Assembly: GCA_025057135.1 (NCBI GenBank)
Contig: JANWXY010000042.1
Span: 1 to 44,070 of the forward strand
Direction: 5' to 3'
Length of the DNA: 44,070 nucleotides
Source of the DNA: Bacteroidia bacterium
Lineage (GTDB): Bacteria > Bacteroidota > Bacteroidia > SpSt-205
The notes below the pieces were generated by a model. That model was given only the letters and a program-made list of their open reading frames with translations, did not search any database and had not been told where the DNA came from. Positions 25,276 through 33,153 of the stretch are shown in pieces. A program made the position numbers and the translations under genes. Position 1 is the stretch's first letter, and every line of letters starts with the position of its first letter.

Positions 25276-25956
25276 ATGAAGCGTACGATGAGTTCATTAG
25301 CAGCATGCCTGATAGGGATTTTGAATGTGAGAGCTTTTGCTCAGGCAAACGAGTTTGGGGTCAGAGGGGGGGTGAGCTTATACCAGTATCGCACTGAATA
25401 TGCTCAGTTCTACGCTCGAGCAGGTGCGGAAATAGGGGCGACAGGACATATCCAACTTTTTACAAGTCGCAAACTGCATCTCTATCACGCTCTAAGCCCG
25501 GGGTTCGGCTATCTCATGGGGCACTCTCGACTACTCTTGGATAGTGCGATATACATCTCTCCACTCACTGGTCGCCCTCTGACAGGAATAGCTCGGGCTC
25601 ATACCTACACGCATTTTTTGTACTTACAGGGATTATGGCGAATAAGCTTTGAGGAAAACAACGCCTTTTCTCTCGCTTTAGGACCGCAGCTACTCCGACT
25701 TTTAGGTCAAACTTTGATGCTCGAGTACGAAACCCAAGATGGGCAACCGATTCAAGAGTGGAATCGTGTAGCCCTCTCTGATGTAGAGAAAGTTATCCCA
25801 CCGTGGGTAGTGAATCTGACCTTGCAGGGTGAGCTTCGCTTTCGCGAGGGAATAAATAGTAGCTGGTATTTATACTTTCAGACCATACATCAGCTGAATC
25901 GCTTTCTCTGGCCTACTGGGCTCTTAGCGGGCATCTCGTGGAAACGGCGGACCTAG
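25276..25956 (+). CDS. Predicted outer-membrane beta-barrel protein
   Basis: A 226-residue protein with a signal peptide (1-22, AFAQ) and alternating amphipathic strands such as EFGVRGGVSLYQYRTEY, HALSPGFGYLMGHSRLLLD and LQGLWRISFEENNAFSLALG. It ends on a strand (LLAGISWKRRT), as expected for a small barrel assembled by BAM. No specific family is recognised. It converges on porU, with which it shares a palindromic CTAG containing both stop codons. A role in T9SS is possible from position only. Confidence 0.6.
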   Translation: MKRTMSSLAACLIGILNVRAFAQANEFGVRGGVSLYQYRTEYAQFYARAGAEIGATGHIQLFTSRKLHLYHALSPGFGYLMGHSRLLLDSAIYISPLTGRPLTGIARAHTYTHFLYLQGLWRISFEENNAFSLALGPQLLRLLGQTLMLEYETQDGQPIQEWNRVALSDVEKVIPPWVVNLTLQGELRFREGINSSWYLYFQTIHQLNRFLWPTGLLAGISWKRRT

Positions 25957-28900
25957 CGCAGTAACACAAGCTTTTCTGTGACATAAGCGGTCTCACCCGT
26001 AGTAGGATTTCTAACCTCCAACTTATATACATAAACCCCCCGCCCAAGTCTATCTCCGTATGCATCGAGCCCATCCCAGAGGATTTCCTGAGAAAAGTTA
26101 CCATTTGTAATCACCGGAGCGGTAAGCGTCTGCACAAGCCGCCCAGATACAGTGTATATCGTTACCCTGGCTTCTAATGGCTGACCAGGTTGATTATGCT
26201 CGAAGCAGAAGCGGGTAGCAGTGGTAAAGGGATTAGGATAGTTGAAAACTCGCCCAAGTCGGAGTTTATCACGTTCAGCGACGACGAATCGCGTCTCGGC
26301 ACTTCCTTCTAATCCAGCTAAGTTATAGGCTCGCAACTTCAAAGTATATTCCCCCGCTGGCAGAGCGGAGAAACGATACTCCACGGTACCTTGATTAGGC
26401 TGATCCCGCTGGGCTCGGTAATACTCGCTTAGGAAGTAGTCCTTACCGTTCAGTATCGCCTTAAGCTCACGTCCGACAGCCAGAGAGGAGAGATTTATCC
26501 CCAAGCTATCGGATATCAATCCTATCAACAAAGGGTCCGGAGGAGTCCAGCTCCCGCTAATCCATGAAGAATCGTTGATATAGACCCGGACAGAAGGCGG
26601 CCGTAAGCCCATCAGGGTAGTATCGGGGCAGCATATAACGAAACGATGCTCCGCCCCCGCTGCAGACCGTCCATCAGAACTTTGAGCCCATAAAGAAACC
26701 CTTCCCCGTTCAGGGTTAGGCAGTATATCTATAGGCAGATAAAAGCTAATGCTGAACCGCCCCCCCTGGACAGAAGCTTTACCACTGAAAAGCAGTATAT
26801 CCTGAGAAGTAAAAGGCGTACCACTGATTAGAGTTTGCCGATTGACCACTTTATCCCATAGACGAATAGTGACCTCTCCATTGAAGTCTTGCAGAAGCTG
26901 CCCTCCCTGTGTCTGAATCTCCCCCTCCATGTGGATAAGCCTCAAAGGACGCAAAGTATCCGGCAGAAGAGAGTCAGGAGCTTTTGAGCCCAGACGAGTA
27001 ATCACCACTCGGTACTCGGGAATAGCTATGGGCAGAAGGGGGTCGCCTAAAAAAGCAAATGAGCGGGTATTGATGGCCATCCCTGAGCCCCAGCTGCGGT
27101 TTTTCGTTCCCTGCATCAAATCCCCGAAATAAATCGGATACTGCCCCTGGAATCTCTGTATAAGATCAGCATAGAAGTTTTGCGTAAGTGCAAAGTTGAG
27201 TGTAGAGAAGACCTTTCGTGTAGAGGTAAGCAGAGCTATGGCTCCACGACGCGGAAGGAATAGAGCTTCTACTCCCCCACTACGAATGCGAGGGTCGTCC
27301 CATTTCCCCCATTCACAAGTGGCTGTAACGAAAAAGATATATCGCTGAAGATTCTGCATTTGACGCACCGCAGTCAGAGGAAAAAACTCAAAGCCTTGGA
27401 GAGTATATTCATTCCCGTGCCCGACATAATGAGCAATAAACGCCCCAGACCCGAGCTGGGCCATCAGCGCTTCACTGGCTTGGGGAAACACTAACCCAGA
27501 GGCACGAGGCTGAGCAGGATAACGGTCTATGTATATCTTGACTTGGTCTAAATATGATAAACCCCGACGCACCTGCTGGGCTATCATTTCTGCTTGCTTA
27601 GTGTGATCCCCTCCGTCCTTATAATCAGAAAAGAGGACCAACTTTTGGAACCAGTCGCCTCTGGTCTGAGGATTCCGAAGGTAATCCGTGAGTTTAGCAA
27701 TATAAGCCTCCAAATCAGACAGAGTATAGGTGGGAATGCGCGCAATCGCTATGTCTAATCCATGGGTCTGAAGCGTTCTATCTCGTGGATCATACCAGAA
27801 TGCCAACGCCCCTTCTCCCCAAAAACCCTCTGTGTCGTCCAAAAAACCGAAAAAATCATCGCTACCATAAGTACTGGGAGGATAAAAGCTTTCTCTACTC
27901 TGATAGGTGGGGAAAAGGGTAGCCCCCGAGGCCCGGAAGTCATAACTCGCAGCCCCGATAATAAGGAGATACTGCGGGCGCGCCTCGGGGACGCCGGCTC
28001 GCAAATACAGCATGCGAAGGAAGTTTCTCAGAGCACAGATGTCCGGCCGCCCACCCGAGAACTCATTATACAGGGCCTCGGTAGTAACCACAACACACGG
28101 TCCCGCCTCAGGATGAAGCTCACAGAAACGCTGGGCTAGACCTGCCTGAGCCGGAGTGGTGGCTACAATAAATCGAATCCCCTGCAGTGCATGAAGATTT
28201 TGATTGGATACTCGCCCTACCACTTGTACATCTTGAGCGCTCTCTAAGCTGAAAGCACAGTATCGGCGTAAAGTGTCCCCAAGGGAAATAAACGAGAATC
28301 CCCCTAACTGAGGGGTCACAGAGACAGCGACGGGTGAAACCCCATCGGTAACATCCCATATATACGCAGGCGCAAGACCCTCCCCCATAATCCGCCATAG
28401 ATTACCAGCGGGTACATGGAAAATGATTTGGCCACTCTGGTACCGAAGAGGATGAATGGCGATGGCTTCTACATAGTCCAGATATCCCTGCTGACTGCCC
28501 GTATAAGTAAGTGTGAGAGTGGGAGAAGAAGGAGTATTGAAAAGCACGCGAGAAAATTCCCCCCACTGAGCCTGACGGTTATCGGCAGGACCAGGGATAG
28601 CGGGGACCATAACAGTTCCTAAGAGATTGCCTAACCAGCTAATGCTAAACTGGCTACCGGAAAAACTACTCGCTGCAAACTGCACACGCAATCGCAAGGT
28701 GTCACATGCAGGCAGAGAGAGCGTCAAGGAGAGCGTAGGATTAGCTGTACTGAGATTTTCGCCGAGCCAAACACGACCAGATTTGACAAGGTTGGTCTGC
28801 TCCCGCTCATGAAAATATAAGGTAATCACCCGTTGGCGAGGCTGGGGCACACCACCTGGCGGAGAAGCCGTCGTTATTCGCCGCCCATTCCCCTGATCAA

Positions 28901-29660
28901 AAGTCAAAAAGTAATAGCAGCTGTCTGAGTAGGGGTTACGCTGATGAAAGTACGGGCGCTGATTATCTGAGTAGGCATACCAGGCGTGCGGGCTCTCAGC
29001 CCAGAAGTAGGCAACATCTTGAGCATCCCATCTGCCATCAGACTCTCCTATGAATAGTACGGGCACTTCCACCAAATCATCCGGTTGAGGAGCATTATTA
29101 GATTGGGGAAGCGGCCCTCCGATTTGCCCGAAAACTCGGAGAGTCTGCGGATTGACAGTAGATGGATTAAGTCCCAAAGCTTGAAGAGTTTGGGCGGTGA
29201 TTCGGTAGATGCCTGCTTCACCAGTGGCTATTTTGTACCACACGCCAGTAGACAATACAGACTGAGCGGCAAAGCGGGGCTGAATGCGTCTCAACTCGCC
29301 CTCTTGAGTTGGTCGGAGCTGATAAGGCTCATAGTTAGTTCTCAGGCGTAAGAGCTGCCCCGATCGGTGGAGCTGCCACGCATGCCGTACTAGATACTGA
29401 ATAGCTCGCCCCTGAACGTATATCGGCGGATAAAGGGTATCCCACTGTGCGGGGTACCACTCCTGATTTATGTCCCAAGGTATCCGCTCAATCCATTTAC
29501 GAAAGTCCCCCGTACTATCTCGCCATATAGGCAAGGGCCTGTGCGACCATTCAAAGCTGCCGTACAGCGGTTCAGCCACATGAGGAGGGAGGTCAATCAC
29601 ATAAGGGTCCCAGCTTACACTTTGAGCCCAGAGGAGAGTGAGCCCGCAGACTAACCGCAT
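25953..29660 (-). CDS. porU: Type IX secretion system sortase PorU (C25 gingipain-like)
   Basis: A 1235-residue cell-surface peptidase that removes T9SS C-terminal signals and links cargo to A-LPS in known systems. It has a signal peptide (1-13), an N-terminal beta-rich region (about 15-480), and a C25 peptidase domain (about 490-870) with the catalytic dyad His748 in YVGHGN and Cys782 in VTATCEWG. Ig-like segments follow, then a FlgD-like C-terminal domain (about 1135-1235, FNYPNPFTTATRF to TEKLVLLR), as in PorU itself. Two T9SS cargo genes lie in this window. A TATTTTTG box is 4 nt before the ATG, in the 18-bp gap after tRNA-Lys. The stop overlaps the convergent gene's stop. Confidence 0.92.
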   Translation of the reverse strand: MRLVCGLTLLWAQSVSWDPYVIDLPPHVAEPLYGSFEWSHRPLPIWRDSTGDFRKWIERIPWDINQEWYPAQWDTLYPPIYVQGRAIQYLVRHAWQLHRSGQLLRLRTNYEPYQLRPTQEGELRRIQPRFAAQSVLSTGVWYKIATGEAGIYRITAQTLQALGLNPSTVNPQTLRVFGQIGGPLPQSNNAPQPDDLVEVPVLFIGESDGRWDAQDVAYFWAESPHAWYAYSDNQRPYFHQRNPYSDSCYYFLTFDQGNGRRITTASPPGGVPQPRQRVITLYFHEREQTNLVKSGRVWLGENLSTANPTLSLTLSLPACDTLRLRVQFAASSFSGSQFSISWLGNLLGTVMVPAIPGPADNRQAQWGEFSRVLFNTPSSPTLTLTYTGSQQGYLDYVEAIAIHPLRYQSGQIIFHVPAGNLWRIMGEGLAPAYIWDVTDGVSPVAVSVTPQLGGFSFISLGDTLRRYCAFSLESAQDVQVVGRVSNQNLHALQGIRFIVATTPAQAGLAQRFCELHPEAGPCVVVTTEALYNEFSGGRPDICALRNFLRMLYLRAGVPEARPQYLLIIGAASYDFRASGATLFPTYQSRESFYPPSTYGSDDFFGFLDDTEGFWGEGALAFWYDPRDRTLQTHGLDIAIARIPTYTLSDLEAYIAKLTDYLRNPQTRGDWFQKLVLFSDYKDGGDHTKQAEMIAQQVRRGLSYLDQVKIYIDRYPAQPRASGLVFPQASEALMAQLGSGAFIAHYVGHGNEYTLQGFEFFPLTAVRQMQNLQRYIFFVTATCEWGKWDDPRIRSGGVEALFLPRRGAIALLTSTRKVFSTLNFALTQNFYADLIQRFQGQYPIYFGDLMQGTKNRSWGSGMAINTRSFAFLGDPLLPIAIPEYRVVITRLGSKAPDSLLPDTLRPLRLIHMEGEIQTQGGQLLQDFNGEVTIRLWDKVVNRQTLISGTPFTSQDILLFSGKASVQGGRFSISFYLPIDILPNPERGRVSLWAQSSDGRSAAGAEHRFVICCPDTTLMGLRPPSVRVYINDSSWISGSWTPPDPLLIGLISDSLGINLSSLAVGRELKAILNGKDYFLSEYYRAQRDQPNQGTVEYRFSALPAGEYTLKLRAYNLAGLEGSAETRFVVAERDKLRLGRVFNYPNPFTTATRFCFEHNQPGQPLEARVTIYTVSGRLVQTLTAPVITNGNFSQEILWDGLDAYGDRLGRGVYVYKLEVRNPTTGETAYVTEKLVLLR

Positions 29661-29664
29661 GGAG

Positions 29665-29672
29665 CAAAAATA
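29665..29672 (-). promoter_or_regulatory. -7 box of porU
   Basis: TATTTTTG ends 4 nt before the ATG and lies between tRNA-Lys and porU. Its upstream half would fall inside the tRNA gene. Confidence 0.6.
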
Positions 29673-29678
29673 GGCTCG

Positions 29679-29750
29679 TGTCCCCAGCAGGATTCGAACC
29701 TGCGACCCGCGGATTAAGAATCCGCTGCTCTACCGCTGAGCTATGGAGAC
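29679..29750 (-). tRNA. tRNA-Lys (anticodon CTT)
   Basis: A 72-nt cloverleaf on the minus strand. The acceptor GTCTCCA pairs with TGGGGAC (one U-G), the discriminator is A, the D arm is GAGC-type, the anticodon loop TTCTTAA sits in a GCGGA/TCCGC stem, and the T arm is GCAGG TTCGAAT CCTGC. No CCA is encoded. It has its own -7 box 3 nt upstream of the mature 5' end, and porU follows 18 nt downstream. Confidence 0.95.
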
Positions 29751-29753
29751 GGG

Positions 29754-29761
29754 CAAAGATA
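29754..29761 (-). promoter_or_regulatory. -7 box of tRNA-Lys
   Basis: TATCTTTG, exact TAnnTTTG, 3 nt before the mature tRNA 5' end. The predicted transcript has almost no 5' extension for RNase P to remove. Confidence 0.6.
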
Positions 29762-29775
29762 AGAGATTTTTGAGG

Positions 29776-29783
29776 TATGTTTG
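29776..29783 (+). promoter_or_regulatory. -7 box that sets the nuoJ start
   Basis: TATGTTTG, exact TAnnTTTG, ends 4 nt before GTG 29788. The open frame extends upstream to ATG 29743 inside the tRNA gene, but that would be upstream of the transcript. Confidence 0.6.
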
Positions 29784-29787
29784 CGGT

Positions 29788-30312
29788 GTGGTAAAGCTCA
29801 TCGCTCTCGGAATATTCGGGATAGCAGCTTTGGTAGGAGGGGCCTTAGCCGTGGTGCTGAGGGACCCAATCTATGCTGTTCTATCCCTTGTCAAAACTAT
29901 GATAGGCTTAGCTGCGGTGTATTTTATTTTGGGGGCGGAATATATCGGCGCTATTCAGGTGATTGTGTATGCAGGGGCGATCTTGGTTACTTTTCTTTTC
30001 GTGGTGATGCTGGTCAATCTATCGCCTCAGGACATCCCGCCTCTGCCCAGAGGGCTGAACTTGTATGGGCCCATAGCTTTATCCGTTATGTGGATGCTTA
30101 CCTTGAGCTTAGCTCTGCGTTCAATCTTAGACCTACCTAACCCCGAAGAGGTTCATCATATGCCTACTGATCAGTATCTTTTTGGCACTTTGCCTCCTAT
30201 CGGTAAAGCCTTATTTACAGCATATGCTTTCCCGTTTGAGCTGCTCTCTATCACGCTGATTGTGGGCCTCATCGGCGCCTCTCTACTTGTGCAAAAGCGT
30301 ACTGGCGTATGA
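29788..30312 (+). CDS. nuoJ: NADH-quinone oxidoreductase subunit J
   Basis: A 174-residue membrane subunit of complex I with five hydrophobic helices. The conserved segments are LRDPIYAVLSL, AVYFILGAEYIGAIQVIVYAGAILVTFLFVVMLV and, at the end, LITLIVGLIGASLLV-like sequence. GTG at 29788 is chosen because it lies 4 nt after a -7 box and gives the normal length. The ATG at 29743 is within tRNA-Lys. The stop overlaps nuoK (ATGA). It is the first gene of a nuoJKL block; no nuoA-I, M or N is in the window. Confidence 0.92.
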   Translation: MVKLIALGIFGIAALVGGALAVVLRDPIYAVLSLVKTMIGLAAVYFILGAEYIGAIQVIVYAGAILVTFLFVVMLVNLSPQDIPPLPRGLNLYGPIALSVMWMLTLSLALRSILDLPNPEEVHHMPTDQYLFGTLPPIGKALFTAYAFPFELLSITLIVGLIGASLLVQKRTGV

Positions 30313-30617
30313 AAGTAGAACTCCTCTACGCAACATTGACCCTCGCCGCTGGGCTTTTCAGCCTCGGCCTTCTTGGCTTACTTCTTCGGCGGAATATTCT
30401 ACTCGCTTTTCTCAGCATAGAACTTATGCTAAATGCAGCCAATCTTAACTTTCTCGCATTTTCCCGTTATCACAATGAACCCACAGGTGCAATTTTCGTG
30501 CTCTTTGGCATCTGCTTAGCGGCGGTAGAAGCAGTAATTGGATTAGGACTCGTCGTGCGTGTATTTCGTATGCATCAGGATTTAGGCTATACTAATCTAT
30601 CGGCTCTGCGATGGTAG
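30309..30617 (+). CDS. nuoK: NADH-quinone oxidoreductase subunit K
   Basis: A 102-residue three-helix membrane subunit (MrpC-like) in the proton-pathway region of complex I. Conserved acidic residues of the second and third helices are seen in SIELMLNAANLNF (Glu near 36) and CLAAVEAVIGLGLV (Glu near 72). It starts in an ATGA overlap with nuoJ and overlaps nuoL by 7 bp. Confidence 0.95.
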   Translation: MKVELLYATLTLAAGLFSLGLLGLLLRRNILLAFLSIELMLNAANLNFLAFSRYHNEPTGAIFVLFGICLAAVEAVIGLGLVVRVFRMHQDLGYTNLSALRW

Positions 30618-32506
30618 CTCAGCTTTTACCTCTGGCGATAGGACTTCCTCTCTTAGGCGCCGGCGTTTTGGGACTTGGAGGGCTCTGGTTCCCCGGCCTC
30701 CGCTCCCAACGGAATCTTTTTGGAACGGTGGCCACTGGTATTGTTCTGGCTTCGTTTGCCATATTTCTGCTCACATTTTTGAACTATACCGCTCCCTTAC
30801 AGGTTCAGGCATGGGACTGGATAGTGATTGAGCCTATGCGCCTGTCTCTGCGCTTTGAGATAGACACACTCAGCCTCTGGATGGCTTTGGTAGTTACAGG
30901 CATAGGTGCTCTGATCCACTTATACTCCATCGGCTATATGGCAGAAGAAGCCGGGAGCTGGCGCTATTTTGCCTTCTTAAATCTCTTCATTTTTAGCATG
31001 CTGGTCTTAGTTCTGGCGGACTCTCTGCCTCTGCTCTTTCTGGGCTGGGAAGGGGTAGGTGCTTGTTCATACTTCTTGATAGGCTACTGGTTTAGTGAAG
31101 AAGCGAATGCCCGCGCGGCTCAGAAAGCCTTTATCATGAATCGGATTGGCGACCTTGGGCTACTGATGGGAATGATCTGGCTATATGCAGAAACAGGCAC
31201 TTTTGATATTGCCTTACTCAAAGGATACATCTTTCCTGCAGATACCGCCACAGGTATCGCTTTATTGCTTTTCTTAGCCGCCACGGGCAAATCCGCTCAA
31301 ATACCACTCTATACTTGGCTACCAGATGCCATGGCTGGCCCGACGCCCGTTTCTGCCTTGATACACGCAGCAACGATGGTTACAGCGGGCGTCTATCTCG
31401 TCGCCCGAATGGACTTTTTATTTACATCCACACCAGAAACCCTTCTACTGGTCAGTGGGATAGGTACTGCGACAGCACTCCTCGCTGGGCTTATCGCCAC
31501 TCGTCAATATGATATCAAAAAAATCCTTGCTTATTCCACTGTCTCGCAGTTAGGGTTTATGTTTGCTGCGGCAGGTGCAGGCGCCTATATGACTGCTATT
31601 TTTCATGTATTTACCCATGCTTTCTTCAAGGCGCTACTTTTCCTCGGGAGCGGTAGCGTGATACATGCTACGGGCACCCAAGATATTAGGGAAATGGGCG
31701 GATTGCGACGGATAATGCCTATCACTGGATGGACATTCTGGATAGGCACGCTGGCTATCGCAGGCATCCCTCCTCTCTCAGGCTTTTTCTCCAAAGATGA
31801 GATTTTAGCAGCTCTATATGCTCGCGGTAGCGCCGGAGAGACTCTTTACTTCATATTCTGGGCTACTCTGCTGCTGGTTGCGTTTTTGACGGCATTCTAC
31901 ATGGGACGTCTGACCTGGCTGACCTTCGAGGGCGAGTACCGCGGGAAAGGGACGCCTCATGAGTCCCCTACGGTGATGACGTTACCTTTGATCATCTTAG
32001 GTGTGGGCTCTGTGCTGGTGGGTCTATTGGGGCTCCCACCGCTCATAGGAACTTCTTGGCTTCGGGAGCACTGGCTTATTCAAAGCATCAAAGAGCCCTC
32101 TCTGCCGCTCCTTTCTCACACCAGCGAAGCTGTGCTTCTTATCATCTCGGTAATAATAGCTACGGCAGGATTAGGAGCAGCATGGCTGCTTTTTGGACGG
32201 GAGTCTTTATCCGCCGATGAAAGATTATCAAATCAACTCGGTTCTTTCCATGAACTTCTGAATGCCCAGCTGCGGATAGACCGACTCTACGAAAAAATCT
32301 TCCTGCAACCATACTATGTGATTGCTGATTTTGCTAAGGATGTATGGACTACGTGGATAGGACGGGGGGCACCGCAGCTGATAGCCATGGTCTTTGAGAC
32401 GGCAGGACGACTTTTTACTCGCATGCAAGTTGGGTATTTGCCCGCATATGTGCTGTACCTTGCTGTGGCAGGGCTATTGATGATCGTTTGGGTACTCTGG
32501 TTGTGA
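30611..32506 (+). CDS. nuoL: NADH-quinone oxidoreductase subunit L
   Basis: A 631-residue antiporter-like proton-pumping subunit with about 16 helices. Key stretches are GWEGVGACSYFLIGYWF, KSAQIPLYTWLPDAMAGPTPVSALIHAATMVTAGVYLVAR (pump lysine and histidine region) and the late HAFFKALLFLGSGSVIHATG. The C-terminal part carries the long lateral helix and a last transmembrane helix. In most genomes nuoM and nuoN follow; here the next gene, 20 bp downstream with its own -7 box, is a cytochrome c. Confidence 0.95.
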   Translation: MVAQLLPLAIGLPLLGAGVLGLGGLWFPGLRSQRNLFGTVATGIVLASFAIFLLTFLNYTAPLQVQAWDWIVIEPMRLSLRFEIDTLSLWMALVVTGIGALIHLYSIGYMAEEAGSWRYFAFLNLFIFSMLVLVLADSLPLLFLGWEGVGACSYFLIGYWFSEEANARAAQKAFIMNRIGDLGLLMGMIWLYAETGTFDIALLKGYIFPADTATGIALLLFLAATGKSAQIPLYTWLPDAMAGPTPVSALIHAATMVTAGVYLVARMDFLFTSTPETLLLVSGIGTATALLAGLIATRQYDIKKILAYSTVSQLGFMFAAAGAGAYMTAIFHVFTHAFFKALLFLGSGSVIHATGTQDIREMGGLRRIMPITGWTFWIGTLAIAGIPPLSGFFSKDEILAALYARGSAGETLYFIFWATLLLVAFLTAFYMGRLTWLTFEGEYRGKGTPHESPTVMTLPLIILGVGSVLVGLLGLPPLIGTSWLREHWLIQSIKEPSLPLLSHTSEAVLLIISVIIATAGLGAAWLLFGRESLSADERLSNQLGSFHELLNAQLRIDRLYEKIFLQPYYVIADFAKDVWTTWIGRGAPQLIAMVFETAGRLFTRMQVGYLPAYVLYLAVAGLLMIVWVLWL

Positions 32507-32512
32507 AAACCT

Positions 32513-32520
32513 TACCTTCG
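32513..32520 (+). promoter_or_regulatory. -7 box of the membrane cytochrome c gene
   Basis: TACCTTCG, one change from consensus, ending 6 nt before the ATG. A TTTG lies 22 bp upstream, within the last codons of nuoL. Confidence 0.5.
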
Positions 32521-32526
32521 TAGGAA

Positions 32527-33129
32527 ATGGACACCGGCATTCTCCACACCCATCACCTCTTAGCTGTACTTCTATTGGTGCTTGTGGGGGCTCCCATTGT
32601 TTTCTCTCAATGGGCTCAGCGTCTGAAAAAGGTTCATATGGTTCTGGATACCCTGCTTGTTTTGACGGGAGTTTATCTGCTGCTAAAGGCACCAGAGGCT
32701 TTCAGTCCTCCTTACCTTCTCAAATACATTCTCACCTTGGCGGCCGTAGGGCTGGCTATCGCAGGTAGCCGCCGAAATAACAAACGCCTATCCATAGCGG
32801 CGTTTTTCCTTCTGACTTATGCATATGGATTGTCGCTTCAGAGGGACTTTTTCCTCAAATCAGAAGCCCAAAAGGTGGAAAAATTAGCCGTTCAGGCGCC
32901 CTCCGTAGCAGAAGGGCAAAAGCTATATTCGGTATTATGTAGTCGCTGCCACGGTAGCGATGGACAAGCAAAGTACCGCAAATCCCCTTCTCTTCACCCC
33001 ATTCAAAACCCCGATACCAACTACTGGGCTGCCGTCATCCGCAATGGTAAAGGCATGATGCCAGCCCATACCTATCTATCCGATAATCAGATCAGCAGCC
33101 TCATTGCTTACCTGAGAAGCTGGCAATAG
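32527..33129 (+). CDS. Four-helix membrane domain fused to cytochrome c (SirB2-like N-terminus)
   Basis: A 200-residue protein. The N-terminal half has about four transmembrane helices with conserved-looking histidines (HTHHLL at 7-12, KKVHMVLDT at 34-42), resembling the SirB2 family. A short linker leads to a periplasmic monoheme cytochrome c domain with CSRCH (Cys138, Cys141, His142) and probable axial Met178 in GMMPAH. The membrane histidines might bind heme b or quinone, which would make this a small quinol-to-cytochrome link, but that is inference. The position after nuoJKL supports a respiratory role. Confidence 0.7.
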   Translation: MDTGILHTHHLLAVLLLVLVGAPIVFSQWAQRLKKVHMVLDTLLVLTGVYLLLKAPEAFSPPYLLKYILTLAAVGLAIAGSRRNNKRLSIAAFFLLTYAYGLSLQRDFFLKSEAQKVEKLAVQAPSVAEGQKLYSVLCSRCHGSDGQAKYRKSPSLHPIQNPDTNYWAAVIRNGKGMMPAHTYLSDNQISSLIAYLRSWQ

Positions 33130-33140
33130 AGGCTGCTTAT

Positions 33141-33148
33141 TATATTCG
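33141..33148 (+). promoter_or_regulatory. -7 box of the TonB-dependent receptor gene
   Basis: TATATTCG, a TAnnTTCG variant, ending 5 nt before the ATG at 33154. Confidence 0.5.
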
Positions 33149-33153
33149 CTGCG

